Positions 45,713 through 54,218 of a stretch of DNA of 64,000 bases are shown piece by piece. The DNA is from Winogradskyella epiphytica (GTDB taxonomy: Bacteria > Bacteroidota > Bacteroidia > Flavobacteriales > Flavobacteriaceae), in contig NZ_QJTD01000002.1 in NCBI RefSeq assembly GCF_003217215.1, positions 74,654 to 138,653 of the forward strand, given 5' to 3'. A program made the translations under genes and the position numbers. The notes under the pieces are model-generated. The model was not told where the DNA came from. It saw only the letters and a list, made by a program, of their open reading frames with translations, and did no database searches. The first letter of the stretch is position 1. Each line of letters opens with the position of its first letter.

Positions 45713-46456
45713 ATGAACGAATTTGTAAGCGTAGATATAAATGCAGATGTAGGTGAAGGTATAGGTAATGAACCTGAGCTTATGCCATTCTTAACTTCAT
45801 GTAGTATTGCTTGCGGTGGTCATGCTGGTGATTTACAAACTATGACCAATGTGGTTCAACTCGCGAAATCGCATAAAGTTAAAATTGGAGCTCACCCCTC
45901 GTTTCCAGATTTAGAAAATTTTGGACGAGAAATTATGGAGATGTCTGCAGCAGATTTATATACCAGTATAAAACATCAAATACGTCTGTTACAAACGGTG
46001 CTACATAATGAACACGCACAACTACATCATATTAAACCTCACGGAGCCTTATATAATTTAGCTAATAGAGATGAAAAAACAGCTAGAGTCATTGTTGAAG
46101 TCATAAAGAGCATTGCTTCTCCAATTAAATTATATGCACCCTATAATTCTGTCGTGGCTAATTTGGCAGCAAATGAAGGTGTCACTGTTAAATTTGAAGC
46201 CTTTGCAGATAGAAATTATAATGAAGATTTGACATTAGTTTCAAGAGCAAATAAAAATGCCGTTTTAGAGAGTGAAAAGGAGATTTTAAATCATGTTTTG
46301 AATATGGTGAAACATCAAAAAGTTAGAACTGTAAATGGGACACAAGTAGCTATAAAAGCATCTACATTTTGTGTCCATAGTGACACTAAAAATGCCTTAA
46401 ATATTTTAAGGCATTTGACCTCAGGATTACATGAAAATCACATTAAAATTCAGTAG
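45713..46456 (+). CDS. pxpA: 5-oxoprolinase subunit A (LamB/YcsF family)
   Basis: A 247-residue protein, family length. VDINADVGEGIGNEPELMPFLTSCSIACGGHAGD, LAKSHKVKIGAHPSFPDLENFGR, HIKPHGALYNLANRDEKTA, EAFADRNYNEDLTLVSRANKNAV, FCVHSDTKNALNIL. With PxpB and PxpC it forms the ATP-dependent enzyme that opens 5-oxo-L-proline (pyroglutamate) to glutamate. It begins 1 base after the transporter stop and ends 6 bases before pxpB, so it is in one operon. Confidence 0.95.
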   Translation: MNEFVSVDINADVGEGIGNEPELMPFLTSCSIACGGHAGDLQTMTNVVQLAKSHKVKIGAHPSFPDLENFGREIMEMSAADLYTSIKHQIRLLQTVLHNEHAQLHHIKPHGALYNLANRDEKTARVIVEVIKSIASPIKLYAPYNSVVANLAANEGVTVKFEAFADRNYNEDLTLVSRANKNAVLESEKEILNHVLNMVKHQKVRTVNGTQVAIKASTFCVHSDTKNALNILRHLTSGLHENHIKIQ

Positions 46457-46462
46457 AAAATC

Positions 46463-47194
46463 ATGGCTTATAATCTTCGGTTTTTACAGTATGACGAGAA
46501 TTCCATTTTAGTAGAATGGCCTATGAAAATAGAGCAAAAAATTCTTCAGGACGTACTTTTTTATAAAGAAATTATAAGTGCTAATTTATTTAAAGAAATA
46601 GTTGAGGTAGCAAACACATACTCATCATTATTAATTATTTACAATTATACTATTGATAATATCAATGATGCAGTTTTTAGACTAAAAGAGCTTTTTAGAC
46701 AAACAGAAAACACGAATATAAAGGAAACGATTTCCTATCATATTCCTGTATGTTATGATGGTGAATTAGGACCAGATTTGGAGCGTTTTTCAGAACAAAA
46801 AAAGTTGTCAAAACTCGAAATAATTAAGCGTCATTCCGAGGTTGAATATACGGTATATTTTCAAGGGTTTTTACCTGGATTTTTGTATTTGGGAGGACTT
46901 GATTCAAAACTATATTTAGACCGTAAGTCTACACCCAATCTAAGTATTAAAAAAGGGTCAGTTGGAATCGGTGGGAAACAGACCGGAATATACCCTCAAG
47001 ATAGTCCTGGAGGATGGCAGGTCATAGGCAATTCACCTATTGAATTTTTTAATCCTAAAGATAATCCTCCATGTTTTATAAAAGCTGGAGACCAAGTAAA
47101 ATTCTACCCAATTACAAAATCTAAATACCTGGAAATTGAGAAGGAGGTGAAGAGTTTAAATTTTAATACAGATCAACTGATATTACATGATTAA
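46463..47194 (+). CDS. pxpB: 5-oxoprolinase subunit B (KipI family)
   Basis: A 243-residue protein. LVEWPMKIEQKILQDV and the signature block FQGFLPGFLYLGGLDSKLYLDRKSTPNLSIKKGSVGIGGKQTGIYPQDSPGGWQVIGNSPIEFF, with ISYHIPVCYDGELGPDLERF. PxpB/KipI supplies half of the carboxylase-like dimer with PxpC. In Bacillus KipI also inhibits the sporulation kinase KinA, which is not relevant here. Overlaps pxpC by 8 bases (ATG of pxpC at 47187). Confidence 0.95.
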   Translation: MAYNLRFLQYDENSILVEWPMKIEQKILQDVLFYKEIISANLFKEIVEVANTYSSLLIIYNYTIDNINDAVFRLKELFRQTENTNIKETISYHIPVCYDGELGPDLERFSEQKKLSKLEIIKRHSEVEYTVYFQGFLPGFLYLGGLDSKLYLDRKSTPNLSIKKGSVGIGGKQTGIYPQDSPGGWQVIGNSPIEFFNPKDNPPCFIKAGDQVKFYPITKSKYLEIEKEVKSLNFNTDQLILHD

Positions 47195-48038
47195 AGTTTT
47201 AAAATCAGGATTTTACTCAACAATTCAAGATCAAGGACGTTTTGGATATCGAACGTATGGAGTTCCTGTTTCAGGAGCTATGGATTCGTATTCAAGTCTG
47301 TTTGCTAACGCACTTTTAGGTAATACTCAGAATGCAGCTGTTTTAGAAATGACCATGATTGGAGCTCAATTGAAATTTCAGACATCAACTGCTATAGCTA
47401 TAACAGGAGCAAACATGAGACCGACATTAAATGACTTACCAATTCCAATGTTTAATTCGATTAATGTCAAAACTGGAGATGTTTTATCATTTGGGAATGC
47501 AATAAAAGGCTTCAGAACATATCTAGGAGTCGAAGGCGGTTTTTTAACAGAGGAAGTATTAGGGAGTAGGAGTATGGCCAAAGCAATAACCAAAGATGTA
47601 AACATAAAATCAGGATCTATATTAAATGTACGCAACCTATCAATTAATTATAAACGTAAAAATGCAACATTGAGGTTTGATTCGTCCATACTGGATGACC
47701 AAGTTTTAGAAGCATTTGAAGGTCCTGAATTCGATAAACTTTCAAAAGAGCAAAAATCACTACTCGTCTCAAGAAGTTTTCAAGTTTCAAAATATAACAA
47801 CAGGATGGCGTATCAACTTCAACCCTTCTTAAAAAATAACTTAGAGCCAATCTTAACGGGGCCTGTTTTACCTGGCACTATTCAACTTACACCATCAGGC
47901 CAATTAATCGTTTTAATGCGTGATGCACAAACCACAGGTGGATATCCTCGTGTATTACAATTAACTAAAAAAGCAATTAATATTTTAAGTCAAAAAACAA
48001 CAGGTAATACTATCAACTTTCAATTAATAAGCCTTTAA
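47187..48038 (+). CDS. pxpC: 5-oxoprolinase subunit C (KipA / biotin-dependent carboxyltransferase fold)
   Basis: A 283-residue protein. MIKVLKSGFYSTIQDQGRFGYRTYGVPVSGAMDSYSSLFANALLGN, LEMTMIGAQLKFQTSTAIAITGANM, RTYLGVEGGFLTEEVLGSRSMAKA, TPSGQLIVLMRDAQTTGGYPRVLQLTK. The set pxpA-pxpB-pxpC is complete, so the cell should recycle 5-oxoproline, including that released from pyroglutamyl peptides. No obvious terminator follows before the next gene at 48124. Confidence 0.95.
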   Translation: MIKVLKSGFYSTIQDQGRFGYRTYGVPVSGAMDSYSSLFANALLGNTQNAAVLEMTMIGAQLKFQTSTAIAITGANMRPTLNDLPIPMFNSINVKTGDVLSFGNAIKGFRTYLGVEGGFLTEEVLGSRSMAKAITKDVNIKSGSILNVRNLSINYKRKNATLRFDSSILDDQVLEAFEGPEFDKLSKEQKSLLVSRSFQVSKYNNRMAYQLQPFLKNNLEPILTGPVLPGTIQLTPSGQLIVLMRDAQTTGGYPRVLQLTKKAINILSQKTTGNTINFQLISL

Positions 48039-48123
48039 TTTATCGAAACATTTCATAAATATTTTATATGTGAATTAAAAACAATAATTTACAAGCTCTA
48101 TTAATCAACCAAACTAATTAAAA

Positions 48124-48630
48124 ATGAAAAATTTTGGATTACTCATCCTAGGAATTATCCTTGGTGCCCTAGCAATGTATTATTACACGAATAAAGATTT
48201 AGACGTATCAACACCACCTATAAGTCAACCTTCGGGCATTGTGACTCCAGATGAAATGAAAGCCATGGATCAAGCTTATAATGTGCGCTATGCTATTATC
48301 AACGACTCACTTTTTAAAGACTTTAAGGAAAAAGACAACAGATCTTCTTGGTACAAATTGGAGGATATTGAAAACTATTTGGTGTATGCAAAAGATCAAG
48401 CCAAGAGCAAGGGCTATATTTTAGATGGTTTACGTGTGTATTTAGGTGCGTATCCTGATACGAATAGTGAAAAAGGGTTAACCACATTGTTTTTAGCACC
48501 TACCGGATATATGAATAAATCTGAAGGTAGTTTATTTTATTTCCAAGATGGAGGTGATGATATTCCTGGAGCTAATGGATTAAACAGAGCAGGTCACGGC
48601 TATCCTCCAAGTGCAAATTACCCTCAATAA
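48124..48630 (+). CDS. Hypothetical N-terminally membrane-anchored protein
   Basis: A 168-residue protein. N-terminal helix MKNFGLLILGIILGALAMYYY without a clear cleavage site, then an Asp/Gly/Tyr-rich domain of about 130 residues (MKAMDQAYNVRYAIINDSLFKDFKEKDNRSSWYKLEDIENYLVYAKDQAKSKGYILDGLRVYLGAYPD). No family is recognised. It may be exported and tethered. It lies between the pxp cluster and two membrane/signal genes. The spacing of 9 bases to the next gene suggests co-transcription with them. Confidence 0.78.
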   Translation: MKNFGLLILGIILGALAMYYYTNKDLDVSTPPISQPSGIVTPDEMKAMDQAYNVRYAIINDSLFKDFKEKDNRSSWYKLEDIENYLVYAKDQAKSKGYILDGLRVYLGAYPDTNSEKGLTTLFLAPTGYMNKSEGSLFYFQDGGDDIPGANGLNRAGHGYPPSANYPQ

Positions 48631-48639
48631 AATTCACAT

Positions 48640-49335
48640 ATGTCCAATAGTTTAATGGCTCAACACATGGTAGAGCTTATAGCTGCTATTGCTGGAGCCT
48701 ACTATTATTTTAAAACAAAAGACCATCAAATTAAAATATTTGTATGGTACTTATGGTTAACGGTTGCCGTAGAAACTATTGGCATGTATGGTTATTTAAA
48801 TTATAATAATTTCGATAATACTATAATTAATTGGATAAAGAATAGTGTCTTCTCTTCAAATACGTGGTTATATAATACTTACTATTTAGCCTCGAGTATA
48901 GTCTTTGCCTTATTCTATTTAAAGGTTGTAAAAGACCATTTATCAAAAAACATAATTAAATTTTCTGTTTTAATATATGTGATATTTACTATTGCCTATT
49001 ATATTATTAGTGGCACATTTTTTACAAAATCGGTACCTTATGATATTTTATTACAAACACTACTAGTATTTATATACGTGATGCTATACTATAAGCAATT
49101 GCTGAAAAGTGACAGAATATTGTATTTCTATAAATTACCTATATTTTACATAAGTTCAGGTTTGTTATTCTGGTATTTGTGTGTAACTCCATTATTTATT
49201 TTTGATGCTTATTTAAATCTTATTAATGCCGACTTTATTAAATTTCAAAGATCATATTTATTAATTGCTAACACCTTGCTATACTCATGCTATACATTTG
49301 GCTTTCTTTACACGGTTCAGTACAAAAAACATTAA
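48640..49335 (+). CDS. Hypothetical polytopic membrane protein (about 6-7 TM)
   Basis: A 231-residue hydrophobic protein. Six or seven predicted helices: HMVELIAAIAGAYYYF, FVWYLWLTVAVETIGMYGYL, WLYNTYYLASSIVFALFYL, FSVLIYVIFTIAYYII, ILLQTLLVFIYVMLYY, LPIFYISSGLLFWYLCVTPLFIFDAYL, LLIANTLLYSCYTFGFLY. The layout resembles the 7TM sensor modules often placed before histidine kinases in Bacteroidota. Overlaps the kinase by 49 bases, suggesting coupling. Confidence 0.78.
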   Translation: MSNSLMAQHMVELIAAIAGAYYYFKTKDHQIKIFVWYLWLTVAVETIGMYGYLNYNNFDNTIINWIKNSVFSSNTWLYNTYYLASSIVFALFYLKVVKDHLSKNIIKFSVLIYVIFTIAYYIISGTFFTKSVPYDILLQTLLVFIYVMLYYKQLLKSDRILYFYKLPIFYISSGLLFWYLCVTPLFIFDAYLNLINADFIKFQRSYLLIANTLLYSCYTFGFLYTVQYKKH

Positions 49336-50111
49336 GCAATGAAGAGATAGCCCTTATTTCATATGTGGTATTTTTTCTCGTGACTTTAGTTGTGGTTTTT
49401 GTGATGTTTTTTGTGATGTTCCAAAAACGAAAAAACCAATTATTGTTAGATAAGGTGAAGCAGCAGAAGCAATTTGATGAGGAACTCATTAAGACCCAAC
49501 AAGAAATTCAAGAAGAAACTTTAAAATATATTGGAAGAGAGTTGCACGACAATGTTGGGCAAATGTTAGTGTTAGCATCAATGCAAATGAGCGCTGTTTC
49601 TTCTATCGTTCAAGAAGGTGTGAAAACTCAAGTTCAGAATGCCTCTGAGGTATTAAAGGATTCTTTAGAAGAGGTAAGGGCTTTGTCACGTTCGTTGAAT
49701 CACGATGTCATTTATAACTTAGGTTTCGACGCCACAGTTCAAAATGAAATAAACCGATTAAATAAAACAGGCCTTATTGAAGCTTCTTTATCCATCTCTG
49801 GAGATAAAGTTCACTTTGAAAATCATAAAGACGAAGTGATTCTATTCAGAATTCTTCAAGAATTCTTTTCAAATTCATTGAAGTATGCAGAGGCCAATCA
49901 ACTTGTGGTTAAAATTATTTATGAATTAGATTCGTTGAGTATTCAAATTCAAGATGATGGGGTAGGGTTTGAAGTTGATACTGTAAAAAAAGGAGCAGGG
50001 CTTATAAACATGAAAAAAAGAGCAGAACTAGTAAGTGCAAGCTTGCAACTAAATTCTGAAGTTGGAAAAGGCACAGTTCTAAATTTAAAATATCCTTTCA
50101 AAATAGCTTAA
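49287..50111 (+). CDS. Sensor histidine kinase, HisKA_3/NarL type, orphan
   Basis: A 274-residue protein. One TM segment (ALISYVVFFLVTLVVVFVMFFVMF), coiled coil to about residue 80, phosphoacceptor His in LKYIGRELHDNVGQMLVLASMQ, HATPase with the N-box LQEFFSNSLKYAEA and the G1 loop QDDGVGFEVDTV. The start ATG 49287 lies 49 bases inside the preceding membrane-protein gene. No other in-frame ATG exists before the TM helix. No response regulator is adjacent: downstream is a convergent pseudouridine synthase with a 4-base overlap. The 7TM gene may act as its sensor subunit. Confidence 0.9.
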   Translation: MLYIWLSLHGSVQKTLSNEEIALISYVVFFLVTLVVVFVMFFVMFQKRKNQLLLDKVKQQKQFDEELIKTQQEIQEETLKYIGRELHDNVGQMLVLASMQMSAVSSIVQEGVKTQVQNASEVLKDSLEEVRALSRSLNHDVIYNLGFDATVQNEINRLNKTGLIEASLSISGDKVHFENHKDEVILFRILQEFFSNSLKYAEANQLVVKIIYELDSLSIQIQDDGVGFEVDTVKKGAGLINMKKRAELVSASLQLNSEVGKGTVLNLKYPFKIA

Positions 50112-50809
50112 ACAATACAGGCATTCCACAATGGGTCATTTGGTAAGGGAGCAGTAATAGTTAATTCTTCCTTTTTAACAGGATGGGTAAACGTTAAAGT
50201 TCTGGCATGTAAACTAATGCTCGCATCTTTATTACTGCGATCAAAACCGTATTTTAAATCGCCTTTAATAGGACAACCAATTGAAGATAATTGTACTCTA
50301 ATTTGATGATGTCTTCCTGTTTGTAAATCGACTTCTAATAAATAGAAATTATCCAATGTTTGTTTTAGCGTATAATGAAGAATCGCTTTTTTACTGCCAT
50401 CAACTTCTTTTGGGTATGCGGTAGATTTATTGTTTTTAGGATTCTTTTTTAACCAATGAACTAATGTGTCTTCCGTTTTTGGTGGTGGGTTTTTAACTAG
50501 TGCCCAATAGGTTTTTTTTGCTGATTTTTCGGCAAATAGTTTGTTAAGACGAGGCAGGGCTTTGCTGGTTTTGGCAAACATCACAATTCCGGTTGTTGGT
50601 CTGTCTAAACGATGAACAACCCCAAGGTATACATTTCCTTCTTTATTGTATTTATTTTTTAAATACGACTTCACAACATCACTCAGTGGCTTATCACCTG
50701 TCTTGTCGCCCTGAACAATATCTCCTGCACGTTTGTTGACTATAATGATATGATTATCTTCATAGAGAACTTGTAGATTAGACTTATTGGAAAGGATTTT
50801 TTTTGACAC
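50108..50809 (-). CDS. RluA-family rRNA/tRNA pseudouridine synthase, short form
   Basis: A 233-residue protein without an S4 domain. LQVLYEDNHIIIVNKRAGDIVQGD, catalytic GVVHRLDRPTTGIVMFAKTSKALPRL (D69), KKTYWALV, LLEVDLQTGRHHQIRVQLSSIGCPIKGDLKYG, SLHARTLTFTHPVKKEEL. Short RluA enzymes of this type act on 23S or 16S rRNA uridines. The site is unknown. Its stop codon overlaps the histidine-kinase stop by 3 bases on the opposite strand, leaving no room for a terminator between them. Confidence 0.92.
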   Translation of the reverse strand: MSKKILSNKSNLQVLYEDNHIIIVNKRAGDIVQGDKTGDKPLSDVVKSYLKNKYNKEGNVYLGVVHRLDRPTTGIVMFAKTSKALPRLNKLFAEKSAKKTYWALVKNPPPKTEDTLVHWLKKNPKNNKSTAYPKEVDGSKKAILHYTLKQTLDNFYLLEVDLQTGRHHQIRVQLSSIGCPIKGDLKYGFDRSNKDASISLHARTLTFTHPVKKEELTITAPLPNDPLWNACIV

Positions 50810-50917
50810 AAATGCAATTTTAGACAGGTCTTAGCTTAGTTAGAAAGACTCTAGCTTCAAGATTGGTAGTTATTAAATCATTAATAGAATTCAGTCTAAT
50901 TAAGAAACTGAAATTGT

Positions 50918-51736
50918 TTAATATTGTTCACTTTCATTAGGGAAGTCTCCCGTTTTAACATCATCCACATATTGTGAAATCGCCTTAGTCATATCTTCAA
51001 AAAGATTCATATAACGACGTAAAAAACGCGGGTTAAACTCATGGGTCATTCCAATCATATCGTGTAGCACTAAAACTTGACCGTCAACACCATCGCCAGC
51101 ACCAATTCCAATCACCGGGATAGAGACACTTTCCGCAACTTCTTTAGCTAAGGCCGCAGGGATTTTCTCAAGAACAATAGCAAAGCATCCGGCTTTTTCA
51201 AGCATTAAAGCATCTTCCTTTAGTTGTTTTGCTTCTTGATCTTCTTTGGCTCTAACCGTATAGGTTCCAAACTTATATATAGACTGTGGTGTTAATCCCA
51301 AATGCCCCATTACAGGTATTCCTGCATGAAGAATACGTTTAATAGATTCTTTGATTTCTTTACCACCTTCCATTTTCACGGCGTGACCACCTGATTCTTT
51401 CATAATTCTAATTGCAGAACGCAAAGCTTCTTTTGGGTCACTTTGGTAGGTTCCAAATGGTAAATCAACAACCACTAAACTTCGATCAATACCTCTAACT
51501 ACAGAAGAAGCATGGTATATCATTTGATCTAAAGTAATGGGTAAAGTAGTTTCATGTCCAGCCATAACATTACTAGCAGAATCACCAACTAATATGACAT
51601 CGATACCAGCACCATCTACAATTTTAGCCATGGTATAATCATAGGCAGTAAGCATTGATATTTTTTCCCCTTTAGCCTTCATATCAACTAAAGTTTTAAC
51701 CGTAATTCTCTTATATTCTTTTTTTGCTATTGACAT
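50918..51736 (-). CDS. panB: 3-methyl-2-oxobutanoate hydroxymethyltransferase
   Basis: A 272-residue (beta/alpha)8 enzyme. [133 protein letters not shown]. It transfers a hydroxymethyl group from 5,10-methylene-THF to ketoisovalerate (EC 2.1.2.11), the first pantothenate-pathway step. panC and panD are not adjacent. Confidence 0.96.
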   Translation of the reverse strand: MSIAKKEYKRITVKTLVDMKAKGEKISMLTAYDYTMAKIVDGAGIDVILVGDSASNVMAGHETTLPITLDQMIYHASSVVRGIDRSLVVVDLPFGTYQSDPKEALRSAIRIMKESGGHAVKMEGGKEIKESIKRILHAGIPVMGHLGLTPQSIYKFGTYTVRAKEDQEAKQLKEDALMLEKAGCFAIVLEKIPAALAKEVAESVSIPVIGIGAGDGVDGQVLVLHDMIGMTHEFNPRFLRRYMNLFEDMTKAISQYVDDVKTGDFPNESEQY

Positions 51737-51836
51737 AATATGTGGATTATTGAATTGTAAAAATAATGAGATTTGTCAACTTATCTTCAATCCGATAAGT
51801 AAAATCCTCTTTTTCATGTTCGAAACACTTTGAATT

Positions 51837-53261
51837 TTAACAATCTGTCAAATTAACACCAACAGCTAAACCGCCTTCAGAAGTTTCTTTATACTTAGAG
51901 CTCATGTCCTTTGCTGTTTCCCACATCGTTGACACGACTTTATCTAAAGGAACTTTTACATTAGCAGGATCAGTTCCTAGTGCCAATTCTGCAGCATTTA
52001 TAGCTTTTATCGCACCCATTGAGTTTCGTTCGATACAAGGAATTTGAACCAAACCACCTATCGGATCACAGGTTAAGCCTAAATGATGTTCCATGGCAAT
52101 TTCAGCAGCAATTAGTACTTGTTCCGGTGAACCTCCCAGTAATTCACATAAAGCACCAGCTGCCATAGCAGAAGACACCCCAATTTCAGCTTGACAGCCT
52201 CCCATAGCGGCAGATATTGTAGCTCCTTTTTTAAAGATACTGCCAATTTCACCGGCTACTAAAAGGAACTTTTTAATATGTTCAAAGTCGGCTTCATGAT
52301 TTTCGATGACTAAATAGTACATTAATACCGATGGAATAACACCTGCGCTTCCATTGGTAGGAGCGGTTACAACTCGTCCTAATGATGCATTGACTTCATT
52401 TACAGCTAAGGCAAAACAACTCACCCATTTCAAAATTTGTCGGAATTTAACTTCTGATTTTCTAATAGATTGAAGCCATTCTTCTGGGTTTTCATAAGTA
52501 TTATCACCTATTAATATTTTATGCATATCGTAAGCTCGTCGTCTTACATTAAGTCCGCCAGGTAAGTGCCCTTCAGTGTGACAACCTGTGTACATGCATT
52601 CCAACATGGTATTCCAAATACGTTTCAACTCAAAATCTATTGTCGCTTCGTCACGTATCGATTTTTCGTTTTCTAATACAACTCCTGAAATAGGAAGATC
52701 TAATTGTTTACAAAACCCAAGGGCTTCTTCGCCATATGAAATTGGGTACGGGAAAGTACAATAGAAGGTAATCTCTTTGGCTTTAGAAACTTTTCGTTCT
52801 TCTTGAACTACAAATCCACCACCGATAGAGTAATAAGTTGACTTAAATTTTTTGCCTTTGATTAATGCGGTAAATTCCATTCCGTTAGAGTGAAATGGTA
52901 AAAACTTCTTATTAAAAACAATATCATTTTTAAAATCAAACGGAATTTCCCTTTCGTTATTAAACATTAAGACTTGATTGGTTTTAACATCTTCAATAAT
53001 AGTATTGATATTATCAACTGGCACCCGCTCAGGATCGGCTCCATTCAAACCAAGAATAACAGCATAATCTGTTGCATGACCAATTCCTGTTAAGGATAGG
53101 GAACCATATAAATCTACCGTGATTTTTTCAACTTTATCAAAGCGCTTTCTTTCTTTAAGATCTTTTATCCATCGTTCTGCAGCTCGCCAAGGCCCTAAAG
53201 TATGAGAGCTTGATGGTCCTACACCAATTTTAAGCATATCAAAAACAGAAATACATTCCAT
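51837..53261 (-). CDS. sdaA: L-serine ammonia-lyase (iron-sulfur, single chain)
   Basis: A 474-residue protein of the fused type. N-terminal [25 protein letters not shown] (regulatory/beta domain), catalytic domain [81 protein letters not shown]. Cysteines of GGCQAE, TCDPIGG and PCIERN are the expected [4Fe-4S] ligands. The terminal cysteine matches the auto-inhibitory tail known in some members. It deaminates L-serine to pyruvate (EC 4.3.1.17). Confidence 0.95.
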   Translation of the reverse strand: MECISVFDMLKIGVGPSSSHTLGPWRAAERWIKDLKERKRFDKVEKITVDLYGSLSLTGIGHATDYAVILGLNGADPERVPVDNINTIIEDVKTNQVLMFNNEREIPFDFKNDIVFNKKFLPFHSNGMEFTALIKGKKFKSTYYSIGGGFVVQEERKVSKAKEITFYCTFPYPISYGEEALGFCKQLDLPISGVVLENEKSIRDEATIDFELKRIWNTMLECMYTGCHTEGHLPGGLNVRRRAYDMHKILIGDNTYENPEEWLQSIRKSEVKFRQILKWVSCFALAVNEVNASLGRVVTAPTNGSAGVIPSVLMYYLVIENHEADFEHIKKFLLVAGEIGSIFKKGATISAAMGGCQAEIGVSSAMAAGALCELLGGSPEQVLIAAEIAMEHHLGLTCDPIGGLVQIPCIERNSMGAIKAINAAELALGTDPANVKVPLDKVVSTMWETAKDMSSKYKETSEGGLAVGVNLTDC

Positions 53262-53286
53262 ATGTAAAAATCATTTAGTTGTAATA

Positions 53287-53314
53287 CAAATATAGACCTT
53301 GTTTGTTGAATCAA
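53287..53314 (-). promoter_or_regulatory. Promoter of the serine dehydratase gene
   Basis: On the minus strand TTG (53314 to 53312), a 17-base spacer and TATATTTG (53294 to 53287), a good Bacteroidota promoter 26 bases before the ATG. Confidence 0.65.
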
Positions 53315-53329
53315 TAAAGTTTTAGAAAC

Positions 53330-53362
53330 AAAAAAAGCCTGAAACTAATGTCAGACTTTTTA
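53330..53362 (-). terminator. Terminator of the collagen-like lipoprotein gene
   Basis: AAAAAGCCTGA pairs with TCAGACTTTTT (one mismatch), with seven T residues on the minus strand. It lies about 30 bases after the stop at 53392. Confidence 0.7.
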
Positions 53363-53391
53363 AAGTGTATTCTTAATTATTGATGTTCAAT

Positions 53392-53910
53392 TTATTGAAC
53401 GTAATCTATGACTTGATTGTAATTTGTGACATCTATATTATTGCTATTAATAAAATCAACCGGAAGAATTACTATCCTAAAGGTTTGATTTAATGTCGCC
53501 CCTGTCGACAGGGTGTTTAGATCTACATTATTAGGTGCGTCTATAAATAATCGGACTTCATCAAAGCTATAATCGTAATTGTACTGAAACTGATCACCGG
53601 AATCAGTATAAACAATTTGAGGTATTAGTCTCCAAACATCGTTACCTGTATTCGGGTCCTGCTCCCAAAGAATATAAGCTAATGTCATATCGGTGTCTAA
53701 AAGTTCTATAGAATTAGGAATGACAATATATTCTTCATAATTATTTTCCGGAAGAAAATCTATGGTTCGTTCAAAGGATTGACCGACAAAGTTAACTCCG
53801 TTTAATCCATCTTGGCCATCTCGACCGTCAAACCCTGGAGGGCCTTGTTCTCCTGTACAAGAAGTTAAAAGTATAGCGAATACTGAAAGAGCTGATAATA
53901 AACGTTTCAT
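53392..53910 (-). CDS. Collagen-like (Gly-X-Y) lipoprotein, hypothetical
   Basis: A 172-residue protein. Lipoprotein signal MKRLLSALSVFAILLTSC is followed directly by about seven Gly-X-Y triplets, GEQGPPGFDGRDGQDGLNG, then an about 130-residue beta-rich domain (DFLPENNYEEYIVIPNSIELLDTDMTLAYILWEQ) with no known family. Such short collagen-like linkers occur in Bacteroidota surface lipoproteins and could form a trimer at the cell surface. Function unknown. Divergent from dnaK. Confidence 0.83.
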   Translation of the reverse strand: MKRLLSALSVFAILLTSCTGEQGPPGFDGRDGQDGLNGVNFVGQSFERTIDFLPENNYEEYIVIPNSIELLDTDMTLAYILWEQDPNTGNDVWRLIPQIVYTDSGDQFQYNYDYSFDEVRLFIDAPNNVDLNTLSTGATLNQTFRIVILPVDFINSNNIDVTNYNQVIDYVQ

Positions 53911-54218
53911 GTGATAGTGTTTTTATTTAGTTAATGTTTAAAGTTATCGATTCGAATTCAACTTCACCATTAAAAACATAAAGTTGTAAAAAGCTTCCAC
54001 AATTTAGCTTTAAGAACTTCATTTTCATGGTGATGTTTATTTATATTATCAAAGTATATACCAAAGTAACAGATAAAAAAAGGAATTACCGTATGTATAA
54101 ATCTGACATCATGTCACATTTTTTGTCATGGCATAATCATTGACTAATACTAAGCGAGATTTAAAATTAACAAACTATAATTTCCGTGTAAGCGGAAAAC
54201 TATTAACAAATAAATATT
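53911..54218 (+). promoter_or_regulatory. dnaK upstream region with palindrome and 5'-leader hairpin
   Basis: A 308-bp divergent gap without coding potential. GACATCATGTC (54105-54115) is a perfect palindrome, and TGTCA recurs at 54113 and 54125. TTTCCG-TGTAAG-CGGAAA (54181-54198) is a hairpin 21 bases before the dnaK ATG, in the presumed leader. No CIRCE element (TTAGCACTC-N9-GAGTGCTAA) is seen, so HrcA control is not indicated here. The regulatory roles are speculative. Confidence 0.4.
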
